From positions 345,331 through 409,330 of the forward strand of contig KK211086.1 of assembly GCA_000620185.1 (NCBI GenBank): 64,000 bases of DNA. Reading direction: 5' to 3'. Within the stretch, counting starts at the first letter, position 1, and the number at the start of each line of letters is the position of its first letter. The translations under genes and the position numbers were made by a program. This document shows positions 57,671-64,000 of the stretch, piece by piece. The notes beneath the pieces were generated by a model. It had not been told where the DNA came from. It worked only from the letters and a program-made list of their open reading frames with translations, and searched no databases. The DNA is from Geodermatophilaceae bacterium URHB0062 (GTDB lineage Bacteria > Actinomycetota > Actinomycetes > Mycobacteriales > Geodermatophilaceae).

Positions 57671-58852
57671 GTGAGTCCACTGGTCGCCCTGCTGGTCGGC
57701 CTCCTCCTCGGTGGGGTGGCGGTCGCCACGGTGCTGCTCCGCCTCCGCAGCCCGGACGTCGACGACACCGCCGCCGTCGTCCCGCTGCACGAGGCGTCCC
57801 TGAGCCGGCGGCTGGTCGACCTCATGGACCCGGCCGTCGTCCTCCTCGACGTCGACGACTCCGTCGTCCTGGCCAATCCGGCCGCCCGAGGCCTGGGCAT
57901 CGTGCGCGGCAGCCGGCTGATCGTCCCCGAACTGGTCACGCTGTCGCGGGAGGTCCGTGCCGTCGGCAGCCGTCGCGCCGACGTCCGGCTGCCCGGCAAC
58001 CTCGCCGGTTCCGGGCCCCGCCTGGTCGGCGTGCACGGCGTCCGGCTGGGCAGCGGCACCAACCCCTCGCCGGGTCCGGTGGCGCTCGTGCTGCAGGACG
58101 TGACGGAGACGCGGCGCGTCGAGGCCGTCCGCCGCGACTTCGTCGCCAACGTCGGGCACGAGCTGAAGACGCCCGTCGGGGCGCTGGCGCTGCTCGCCGA
58201 GGCCATCGAGGGCGCCGCCGACGATCCCGAGACCGTGCAGCGCTTCGCCGCCCGGATCGCGCACGAGTCCGAACGCCTCGCCCGCCTGGTGCGGGAGCTG
58301 ATCGACCTCTCGCGCCTGCAGGGTGGTGAGCCGCTGCCCGAGATGACCCCGGTCGAGGTCGACCACGTGCTCGCCGAGGCGGTCGACCGCACGCGGATGG
58401 CCGCGGGGGCCAAGCGCCTTGACATCGCGGTCGGCGGCCAGCAGGGGCTCGTGGTGCAGGGCGTCGAGAGCCAGCTGACGACCGCCGTGACCAACCTGCT
58501 GGCCAACGCCGTCGCCTACAGCACCGGAGAGGGCCGCATCGCGCTCGCCGCCCGCGCCCGGTCCGGTTTCGCCGAGATCGCCGTCACCGACAGCGGCATC
58601 GGTATTCCCCGCAAGGACCGGCAGCGGGTGTTCGAGCGGTTCTACCGGGTGGACCAGTCGCGGGCCAGCAGCACAGGTGGCACCGGCCTGGGTCTCTCCA
58701 TCGTCAAGCACGTGGCCAGCAACCACGGGGGCTCGGTGAGCGTCTGGAGCGAGGAAGGGCTCGGCTCCACGTTCACCCTGCGCATCCCCCTGGTCGCCGG
58801 CACGCCCACGGGAGTGCCCGCTGTCGCGGACTCCGGAAAGGAACGTTCATGA
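57671..58852 (+). CDS. senX3: Phosphate-responsive sensor histidine kinase SenX3
   Basis: 393 residues from GTG 57671. One TM helix at the N-terminus (about 3-22), a PAS-like sensor segment (about 45-150), HisKA with His163 in ANVGHELKTPVGA, and HATPase_c with NLLANAVAYS, DSGIGIPRKDRQRVFERFYR and GTGLGLSIVKHV. The layout with a short membrane anchor and cytoplasmic PAS is that of SenX3/PhoR in actinobacteria. It overlaps regX3 by 4 bp. It is divergent from phoU, whose product restrains it. Confidence 0.94.
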   Translation: MSPLVALLVGLLLGGVAVATVLLRLRSPDVDDTAAVVPLHEASLSRRLVDLMDPAVVLLDVDDSVVLANPAARGLGIVRGSRLIVPELVTLSREVRAVGSRRADVRLPGNLAGSGPRLVGVHGVRLGSGTNPSPGPVALVLQDVTETRRVEAVRRDFVANVGHELKTPVGALALLAEAIEGAADDPETVQRFAARIAHESERLARLVRELIDLSRLQGGEPLPEMTPVEVDHVLAEAVDRTRMAAGAKRLDIAVGGQQGLVVQGVESQLTTAVTNLLANAVAYSTGEGRIALAARARSGFAEIAVTDSGIGIPRKDRQRVFERFYRVDQSRASSTGGTGLGLSIVKHVASNHGGSVSVWSEEGLGSTFTLRIPLVAGTPTGVPAVADSGKERS

Positions 58853-59532
58853 CCCGCGTCCTGGTCGTCGAGGACGAGGAGTCCTTCTCCGACGCGCTGT
58901 CCTACATGCTGCGCCGGGAGGGCTTCGACGCCGTCGTCGCCGGCACGGGGCCCGACGCCCTCGCCGAGTTCGACCGGGCCGGCGCCGACATCGTGCTGTT
59001 GGACCTGATGCTGCCCGGCCTGTCGGGCACCGAGGTCTGCCGCGCGCTGCGCGGGCGCAGCAACGTGCCGATCATCATGCTGACCGCCAAGGACGGCGAG
59101 ATCGACAAGGTGGTCGGCCTGGAACTGGGCGCGGACGATTACGTGACCAAGCCGTACTCGACCCGCGAGCTGGTCGCGCGGATCCGGGCGGTGCTCCGCC
59201 GCCGGTCCGACGCCGAGCCGGTCGCGGGGGAGCCGGTCCTGGAGGCAGGCCCGGTGCGCATGGACGTGGAGCGGCACGTCGTCTCGGTGGACGGCGAGAC
59301 GGTCGCCCTGCCGCTCAAGGAGTTCGACCTCCTCGAGTACCTGCTGCGCAACGCCGGCCGGGTGCTCACCCGCGGTCAGCTGATCGACCGGGTGTGGGGC
59401 AGCGACTACGTCGGCGACACCAAGACCCTCGACGTCCACGTGAAGCGGCTGCGGGCCAAGGTCGAGCCGGACCCGGCCAACCCCACGTACCTGCTCACCG
59501 TCCGCGGCCTCGGCTACAAGCTCGAAGCCTAG
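58849..59532 (+). CDS. regX3: Response regulator RegX3
   Basis: 227 residues. Receiver with VVEDEE near the start, phosphoacceptor Asp52 (IVLLDLMLPG), Thr and Lys in MLTAKD and TKPYSTRELV. Winged helix with KEFDLLEYLLRNAGRVLTRG and the tail TVRGLGYKLEA. RegX3 activates pst, phoA-like and polyphosphate genes at PHO boxes under phosphate limitation; both PHO boxes in this window are probable targets. It is the partner of SenX3 (ATGA overlap). Confidence 0.95.
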   Translation: MTRVLVVEDEESFSDALSYMLRREGFDAVVAGTGPDALAEFDRAGADIVLLDLMLPGLSGTEVCRALRGRSNVPIIMLTAKDGEIDKVVGLELGADDYVTKPYSTRELVARIRAVLRRRSDAEPVAGEPVLEAGPVRMDVERHVVSVDGETVALPLKEFDLLEYLLRNAGRVLTRGQLIDRVWGSDYVGDTKTLDVHVKRLRAKVEPDPANPTYLLTVRGLGYKLEA

Positions 59533-59738
59533 GAGCTCTTGAGCTCGTCGATCTTCTGCGACGCCTCGGCCTTCGTGAGGTCGTTGGGCACGTCCTCGTC
59601 GGTCTGCCGGGTGAGGGTCTCCAGGTAGCTCTTCTGCGCCCCGGTGGCCGGCTCGTCGCCGGTCACCCAGTCGGACGGGTCCTTCTCCGGGGAGGCGGTG
59701 TTCGCGGGGGCGTCTGCGTTCGGCTGCGATTCGCTCAT
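59529..59738 (-). CDS. DUF3072 small acidic protein
   Basis: 69 residues from ATG 59738. N-terminal half is disordered and acidic (Asn, Ala, Pro, Glu), the C-terminal half has the DUF3072 motif GAQKSYLETLTRQ followed by LTKAEASQKIDEL. The family is small, of unknown function and often induced by stress in actinobacteria. TAGGCT at 59746-59751 (minus strand) is seven bases before the ATG. Its stop shares CTAG with the stop of regX3 on the other strand, a palindromic overlap of 4 bp. Confidence 0.85.
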   Translation of the reverse strand: MSESQPNADAPANTASPEKDPSDWVTGDEPATGAQKSYLETLTRQTDEDVPNDLTKAEASQKIDELKSS

Positions 59739-59745
59739 GTGTTCG

Positions 59746-59751
59746 AGCCTA
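59746..59751 (-). promoter_or_regulatory. -10 element for the DUF3072 gene, leaderless
   Basis: TAGGCT on the minus strand, followed by seven bases and ATG 59738. Its first three bases are also the TAG stop codon of the preceding gene. Confidence 0.6.
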
Positions 59752-59955
59752 GGCCGGGACGAGCTCCTCCGCACGGCGGGCGGCCGCCGCTCCCGCGGCT
59801 GCCCAGCGGCGGCCGGTGCGGTGCACGTGCGTCTGCCCGCAGGCGCAGCAGGCGACGGTCACCGCGATGTGCGTCGGGTGGTTGGTGACCGAGCGGATCC
59901 GGTCGGCGGACACCAGCACGTCGGCACCGGTGACGGGGCAGGCGATCAGCAACAT
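59749..59955 (-). CDS. Small Cys-rich protein, possible zinc ribbon
   Basis: 68 residues from ATG 59955. Beginning MLLIACPVTGADVLVSADRI, with a Cys in position 6, then VTVACCACGQTHVHRTGRR. The Cys-x-Val... and CCACG groups could hold a metal, like the CPxC-type ribbons of small actinobacterial proteins. A longer upstream frame (to 60048) is possible but overlaps the divergent gene's promoter. Followed by an Ala/Arg/Glu-rich tail. I do not recognise a named family. Confidence 0.55.
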   Translation of the reverse strand: MLLIACPVTGADVLVSADRIRSVTNHPTHIAVTVACCACGQTHVHRTGRRWAAAGAAAARRAEELVPA

Positions 59956-60025
59956 GAACGGCAGCGTGCTCGCGCGGCCGAGCGGATACGAGTGGCAGAG
60001 ATGACCACGATCGCAGGATTTCTGC

Positions 60026-60031
60026 CATAGT
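60026..60031 (+). promoter_or_regulatory. -10 element for the GlxA-type regulator, leaderless
   Basis: CATAGT, GTCGTC, ATG 60038. The alternative reading TAGTGT would be only four bases from the start. Confidence 0.5.
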
Positions 60032-60037
60032 GTCGTC

Positions 60038-61126
60038 ATGACGGACAACGGTCGTCCCCTGGTCGTCAGCGTCGTCGTCGCGGACGGGCTGGTGGGCAGC
60101 TTCGGGCTCGGCGTCTGCGCCGAGGTCTTCGGTTACGACCGGCGGTCCATGGGCCTCCCGCGGTTCGACTTCGCGCTGGTCAGCGAGACGCCCGGCGTCC
60201 TGCGGACGGACACGGGCATCCCCATCGCGGTCGAGCACGGTCTCGAGCGGGTGGCCCGCTCCGACATCGTCTCGATCACGGCCTGGGAGCTGTTCGACCG
60301 CGAGCCGTCCCCCGTGCTGCTCGACGCCTTCCGCGAGGCGTACGCCCGCGGCGCGACGATCATCAGCCACTGCACGGGCGCGTTCGTCCTGGCCGCCGCG
60401 GGGCTGCTCGACGGCAAGCGGGTGACGACCCACTGGCGGTACGCCGGCGAGCTGGCCGCGCGGTTCCCGGCGGTCGAGGTCGACCCCGCGGTCCTCTACG
60501 TGGACAACGGCCAGGTCATCACCGGCGCGGGGACGGCGGCCGGGGTCGACACCCTGCTGCACTTCGTGCGCCGGGAGTGGGGGGCCGCGTCCGCGAACGC
60601 GCTGGCTCGCGAGATGGTGGTGCCCCCGCACCGCGACGGCGGGCAGGCGCAGTTCATCGACGCCCCCGTGGCCGCGTGCGAGGACGACCGGCTCGGCGTC
60701 GTCCTGGAGTGGGCCGAGGCGCACCTGGCCGACGACCTCAGCGTCGACCTGCTCGCCCGCCGCGCGCTGATGAGCCCCCGCAGCTTCGCCCGGCGGTTCA
60801 AGGCGACGACCGGCACGACGCCGCACGCGTGGCTGCTCGGCCGCCGCCTGGCCGCCGCGGAGGCCCTGCTCGAGGGCAGCGACGCCCCGGTGGAGGAGAT
60901 CGCGCGCCTCGTCGGCTTCGGCACGGCCGCGGGCCTGCGGGAGCAGTTCACCCGGCGGCGAGGGGTCTCGCCCCGCGCCTACCGGCAGACGTTCCGGGCA
61001 GGGTCGGGCGCGGCAGGCTCAGGTGCCGGGACGGCGCCGGTGCAGCTCGACCGGCACCGGGTGGGGGCTCGCGGGGTGGGGAGCGATCAGGCCCTGGTCG
61101 AGGCGCAGCTCGGTCAGCCGGCGTAG
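60038..61126 (+). CDS. GlxA-family AraC regulator (DJ-1/PfpI + HTH_18)
   Basis: 362 residues. The N-terminal DJ-1/PfpI-like domain (about 8-190) has the [16 protein letters not shown] elbow with its Cys, and [20 protein letters not shown]. The C-terminal AraC domain (about 230-320) has two helix-turn-helix motifs, including [20 protein letters not shown] and [20 protein letters not shown]. The last 35 residues after the AraC domain are Gly/Ala-rich and overlap the convergent Rv0495c-like gene by 108 bp, so the C-terminus is not conserved. Targets unknown; no amidase partner is next to it. Confidence 0.86.
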   Translation: MTDNGRPLVVSVVVADGLVGSFGLGVCAEVFGYDRRSMGLPRFDFALVSETPGVLRTDTGIPIAVEHGLERVARSDIVSITAWELFDREPSPVLLDAFREAYARGATIISHCTGAFVLAAAGLLDGKRVTTHWRYAGELAARFPAVEVDPAVLYVDNGQVITGAGTAAGVDTLLHFVRREWGAASANALAREMVVPPHRDGGQAQFIDAPVAACEDDRLGVVLEWAEAHLADDLSVDLLARRALMSPRSFARRFKATTGTTPHAWLLGRRLAAAEALLEGSDAPVEEIARLVGFGTAAGLREQFTRRRGVSPRAYRQTFRAGSGAAGSGAGTAPVQLDRHRVGARGVGSDQALVEAQLGQPA

Positions 61127-61831
61127 CTCGGTGTACGCGGGGCCGCCGATCAGTGCGGTCAGCTCGGGCCCGTAGGTCTCCACGAGCGGCTCGGGCGAGA
61201 CGTGGGCCGCGGGTGCGCCGGTGCACCACCAGTGCAGGTCGTGGCCGCCGGCGCCCCAGCCGCGACGGTCGAACTCGCCGATCGTGGTCACCAGCACGCG
61301 CGTGCCGTCGGGCCGGTCGACGTGCTCCTGCTCGCGCCGCACCGGCAGCTGCCAGCACACGTCGGGCTTGGTGGTCAGCGGGTGCAGGTCGTGCCGCAGG
61401 GCCATCCGGTGCAGCGCGCACCCCGTCCCGCCGGGAAACCCGGGCCGGTTGAGGAACACGCAGGCGCCGTCGACGACCCGCGTCCGCAGCGACCGGGCGC
61501 CCTCCTCGGCGTCGTCCGCGTCGTCCTGCTCGGTCCACGCGCCGCGGCCGACCGGCGCGAGCTGCCAGTCGTCGTCCTCGAGGTCGGCGACAGCCGCGGT
61601 CACGCGCGCCAGGTCGTCCTCGTCGGCGAAGAAGGCGCCGTGGCTGCAGCAGCCGTCGTCGGGCCGGCCCTCCACCACGCCGGCGCAGCCGCGCCCGTAG
61701 ATGCAGGTCCAGGCCGACGCCAGCCAGGTCAGGTCCGCGCGGACGACGTGCTCCGGATCGGCGGGGTCGGTGAACTCCACCCACTCGCGGGCGAAGCCCA
61801 GCGGAACCTCCTCGGGCGGATGGTCGGCCAC
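61019..61831 (-). CDS. Conserved cysteine-rich actinobacterial protein (Rv0495c-like)
   Basis: 270 residues from GTG 61831, marked by TACGCT six bases upstream. Conserved Cys-containing blocks run through it: [47 protein letters not shown] and DLHWWCTG, with His residues in several. This is the arrangement of a metal or iron-sulfur protein, and it is the counterpart of M. tuberculosis Rv0495c just before ppx1. I know of no experimental function. The tail overlaps the GlxA gene. Confidence 0.82.
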   Translation of the reverse strand: MADHPPEEVPLGFAREWVEFTDPADPEHVVRADLTWLASAWTCIYGRGCAGVVEGRPDDGCCSHGAFFADEDDLARVTAAVADLEDDDWQLAPVGRGAWTEQDDADDAEEGARSLRTRVVDGACVFLNRPGFPGGTGCALHRMALRHDLHPLTTKPDVCWQLPVRREQEHVDRPDGTRVLVTTIGEFDRRGWGAGGHDLHWWCTGAPAAHVSPEPLVETYGPELTALIGGPAYTELRRLTELRLDQGLIAPHPASPHPVPVELHRRRPGT

Positions 61832-61837
61832 GCCCCC

Positions 61838-61843
61838 AGCGTA
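61838..61843 (-). promoter_or_regulatory. -10 element for the Rv0495c-like gene, leaderless
   Basis: TACGCT on the minus strand, six bases, GTG 61831. The palindromic element copy B begins six bases on its upstream side. Confidence 0.6.
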
Positions 61844-61848
61844 GAGAA

Positions 61849-61904
61849 AGGACCCCCTCCTCCTCACGACTCGCTCCGCTCGCCGCGAGCCTCTGGAGGG
61901 GGCC
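61849..61904. repeat. Dispersed palindromic element, copy B
   Basis: Outer arms CCCCCTCC (61853-61860) and GGAGGGGG (61895-61902); inner arms CTCGC/GCGAG (61870-61889). Shares AAGGACCCC-TCCTCCTCAC and GAGCCTC-GGA-GGGG with copy A. It fills the spacer between the Rv0495c-like and ppx promoters and would occupy the -35 region of ppx. Confidence 0.75.
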
Positions 61905-61907
61905 AGG

Positions 61908-61913
61908 CAGACT
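61908..61913 (+). promoter_or_regulatory. -10 element for ppx, leaderless
   Basis: CAGACT, GACCCC, ATG 61920; same hexamer and spacing as in front of the P450 gene. Confidence 0.5.
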
Positions 61914-61919
61914 GACCCC

Positions 61920-62864
61920 ATGCGGCTCGGGGTCCTGGACGTCGGATCGAACACGGTCCACCTGATCGTGGTCGACGCCCACCAGGGCGCGCACCCGACG
62001 CCGATGCACGACGACCGGTGGCTGCTCCGCCTCGCCGAGCAGATCGGGGACGACGGAGTCCTGTCGAAGGCGGGGGAGAAGGCGCTGCTCGACGCCGTCC
62101 AGGAGGCCTGCGACCAGGCCGAGAGACTGGGCTGCGAGGAGCTCATGGCCCTCGTCACCTCGGCGATCCGGGAGGCGGTCAACGGGCGCGAGGTGCTCGA
62201 CCGCGTCAGCCGGCGGACCGGCGTCGACCTGCACGTCCTCAGCGGGGAGGACGAGGCGCGGCTGACCTTCCTCGCCGTCCGCCGGTGGTTCGGCTGGAGC
62301 GCCGGGAGGCTGCTCGTCCTGGACATCGGGGGCGGCTCGCTGGAGCTGGCCGCAGGCCGGGACGAGGACCCGGACGTCGCCCTCTCCCTCCCGCTCGGCG
62401 CCGGCCGGATGACCCGGCGGTTCCTCCCCGACGCGCGGGACGGTGGCCGCCCCGACCTCGCGGCGCTGGCCAAGCTGGACGCGCACGCCACCGAACTGAT
62501 CACCCCCGCGGCCAAGAAGCTCCGGGACGTCGGCAGCCCCGACCTCGTGGCCGCCACCAGCAAGACGTTCCGCACCCTCGCGCGGCTCACCGGGGCGGCG
62601 CCCTACTCGGCCGGACTCCAGATGCCGCGCCAGCTGACGCGCGAGGGACTCGGCCAGCTGACCGGCTTCGTGTCCCGGATCGAGTCCGCCGCCCTGGCCG
62701 AGTTGCCGGGGGTCTCACCCGACCGCGCGCACCAGGTTCCCGCTGGAGCTGCTGTCGCTGCGGCCGCAATGCGTCTGCTCGACGTACCGTGCGTTCGGAT
62801 CTGCCCGTGGGCGCTGCGGGAAGGTGTCATCCTGCGCAGGCTGGACTCGTTGGGAGGAGCGTGA
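61920..62864 (+). CDS. Exopolyphosphatase / Ppx-GppA family protein
   Basis: 314 residues. ASKHA-fold ATPase/phosphatase. The phosphate loops are [15 protein letters not shown] (residues 5-19) and [13 protein letters not shown] (about 137-149), and [16 protein letters not shown] contains the catalytic Glu. The family includes exopolyphosphatases and pppGpp phosphatases; the short form without the C-terminal HD domain is that of M. tuberculosis Ppx1 (Rv0496). The gene shares one base with the downstream gene (TGATG). Confidence 0.92.
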   Translation: MRLGVLDVGSNTVHLIVVDAHQGAHPTPMHDDRWLLRLAEQIGDDGVLSKAGEKALLDAVQEACDQAERLGCEELMALVTSAIREAVNGREVLDRVSRRTGVDLHVLSGEDEARLTFLAVRRWFGWSAGRLLVLDIGGGSLELAAGRDEDPDVALSLPLGAGRMTRRFLPDARDGGRPDLAALAKLDAHATELITPAAKKLRDVGSPDLVAATSKTFRTLARLTGAAPYSAGLQMPRQLTREGLGQLTGFVSRIESAALAELPGVSPDRAHQVPAGAAVAAAAMRLLDVPCVRICPWALREGVILRRLDSLGGA

Positions 62865-63937
62865 TGGCCGAACCGGACTGGAACCCCGACACGGGTGGGC
62901 GGTCGCTGGCCGAGATCCTCCGAGAGGCCGGCATCGAGTCCGCCAACCGCAAGAACCGCCGCCGGTGGGACGACCCCGCCGAGGCGGGGCTGCGCCAGCG
63001 TCGTGCTGAGGCCGCGGCTGCCGAGGGTGCGGCCACGCGGGCCGGCTACGGACGGCGCAGGAGCGACCTCGCCGGGAGCGAGCCGCTCCGCGACGAGCCC
63101 CGGTCCTTCCTGGACGAGCCGCGGCCGGTCCGCGACGAGCCGCGCTCCTTCCGGGACGAGCCGCGGTCCTCCCGGGACGAGGCGCGGTCGGTCCGCGACG
63201 ACGCGATGCCCCCGGTCGAGCGGCGGCAGCGGCCCCGGCGCGCGCCCGACCCCGCCACGGCCGCGATCCCGGGCCTGCGTCCCGACCGGAAGCCCGGCGT
63301 GCCCGCAGGCGGGGCCATGCCGTCGGCTCCGGTGCCGTCCATGCCTTCGAACCCCATGCCGGCGAACCCCATGCCGTCCTCCCCCGTGCCCTCCGGCCCC
63401 CGGCACTCCGGTCCCGTCCCGTCGCTGTCGTCGGGCGCCACGTCGGCACGCGGCAAGGCCGCCGCACCGGTCCGCGAGCGGCGCGCCGCAGAGGAGCGCC
63501 GGCCGAAGGAGCGCCGTCCCGACCAGCGCCGGGCCGAGGAGCGGTTCCCGCAGCGCTCACCGTCCCGGGCGGTGCCGGAGGACGAGCACTTCTCGACCGG
63601 TCCGATCCCGGTCGTGCGCCCCGAGGACCTCGACGACGGACTCGACGCGAGCCCGAAGGAGAGCGCCCTCGCCTGGCTGCGCTTCGCCGGCGAGCTGCTC
63701 ATCGCGCTCGCGGCCGGCATCGGCATCTACTTCGCGGCCACGCTGCTCTGGGAGAACGTCCCTTACCTCGCCGTCCTCCTGGTTCCCGTGGCCGTGACCG
63801 GACTGGTCGCCGGCGTGGGTGCGTGGCGACAGCGGCAGGGCCACGAGCCCGTGGGCCCGCGGCTGCTGGCGATCCTCGTGGTCGCCGGCACCCTGCTCAC
63901 CGTCGCCCCCGCGGCCGGGTTGCTCGCCGCGTCCTGA
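62864..63937 (+). CDS. Conserved membrane protein with long disordered N-terminus (Rv0497-like)
   Basis: 357 residues from ATG 62864. The first 28 residues, GGRSLAEILREAGIESANRK, are the conserved part. A long disordered region follows with tandem RDEPRSF units (about residues 65-105), then a Met/Pro/Ser stretch (PMPSNPMPANPMPSSPVPSG) and a charged segment. The end has two to three TM helices (FAGELLIALAAGIGIYFAAT, YLAVLLVPVAVTGLVAGVG, LAILVVAGTLLTVAPAAGLL). It matches M. tuberculosis Rv0497 next to ppx1. Function unknown; repeats make length variable. Confidence 0.86.
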   Translation: MAEPDWNPDTGGRSLAEILREAGIESANRKNRRRWDDPAEAGLRQRRAEAAAAEGAATRAGYGRRRSDLAGSEPLRDEPRSFLDEPRPVRDEPRSFRDEPRSSRDEARSVRDDAMPPVERRQRPRRAPDPATAAIPGLRPDRKPGVPAGGAMPSAPVPSMPSNPMPANPMPSSPVPSGPRHSGPVPSLSSGATSARGKAAAPVRERRAAEERRPKERRPDQRRAEERFPQRSPSRAVPEDEHFSTGPIPVVRPEDLDDGLDASPKESALAWLRFAGELLIALAAGIGIYFAATLLWENVPYLAVLLVPVAVTGLVAGVGAWRQRQGHEPVGPRLLAILVVAGTLLTVAPAAGLLAAS

Positions 63938-63940
63938 GGA

Positions 63941-64000
63941 TCAGGCGTTCGCGTCCTCCTCCTCGGGCTCGCGGGCGAACTCCTCGACGATCGCGGCGCC
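63941..64000 (-). CDS. C-terminal end of a leftward gene (start outside window)
   Basis: The last 19 codons of a reading frame running in from the right, ending TGA at 63941-63943. The visible tail is AAIVEEFAREPEEEDANA, acidic. Too short to identify; the next gene to the right must be examined. Confidence 0.5.
   Translation of the reverse strand, partial: GAAIVEEFAREPEEEDANA

Noticed and set aside
1-64000. Insertion sequences, phage genes, rRNA or tRNA genes
   Set aside because: No transposase, integrase, phage structural gene or RNA gene sequence was recognised anywhere in the window.

Overview
This 64 kb window is very GC-rich chromosomal DNA from an actinobacterium. It carries mycothiol genes (mshA, mshD), glnR, senX3-regX3, an HbhA-like protein, an Rv0497-like membrane protein and many GTG starts. 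Gene content and the style of the small proteins suggest Geodermatophilaceae (Blastococcus, Geodermatophilus, Modestobacter) or a close relative; this placement is inference. I see no phage, transposase, CRISPR array, rRNA or tRNA. The window is dense core chromosome, with both ends cutting through genes.

Layout. 1-5.3 kb: 3' part of hrpA, a small HTH protein, an anti-sigma-type ATPase and a P450. 5.2-10.5 kb: a CynX-type exporter and the sulfate-activation operon cysQ-(29-codon ORF)-cysD-cysN, read leftward, then a thioesterase. 10.6-15.7 kb: an OmpR-type two-component system, a siderophore-interacting protein, small stress-type proteins and a coiled-coil repeat protein. 15.9-17.9 kb: an LCP-family protein without the usual catalytic residues. 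17.9-22 kb: pstSCAB with a PHO box. 22-28.5 kb: mshD, glnR, a hydrolase, an LmeA-like lipoprotein-type protein, a thioredoxin, then a poly-cysteine leader peptide ahead of DUF4395, a rhodanese-type sulfurtransferase and DUF1416. This order resembles M. tuberculosis Rv0814c-Rv0822c.

28.5-44 kb: an F420-type reductase, an antibiotic kinase, a TetR/epimerase pair with two matching operators, a nitrobindin-like protein, a DUF885 peptidase, the leftward operon nhaA-CBS-SLC13 transporter, a PabC-like lyase, a Fur regulator, YgfZ, a BKACE enzyme, RsiG (c-di-GMP-responsive anti-sigma factor) and asparaginase II. 44-64 kb follows the Rv0474-Rv0497 order: XRE regulator, HbhA-like protein, DUF2516, PspC, macrodomain, methyltransferases, murB, SDR, mshA, YbjN, MFS, an AONS/KBL-type enzyme, gpm1, phoU, senX3-regX3, a GlxA-type regulator, an Rv0495c-type protein, ppx and an Rv0497-like protein.

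Themes. (1) Phosphate: pstSCAB, phoU and senX3-regX3 lie 35 kb apart but both loci carry 11-bp GTTCAC-type repeats. (2) Sulfur and thiols: cysQDN, sulfurtransferase operon, mshA/mshD. (3) Many genes have a TAnnnT hexamer six or seven bases before the start codon, as expected for leaderless transcripts. (4) Several non-coding repeats are present: a 47-bp tandem duplication, a 71-bp repeat with hairpins, and three related palindromic elements at 28.4, 43.0 and 61.9 kb.
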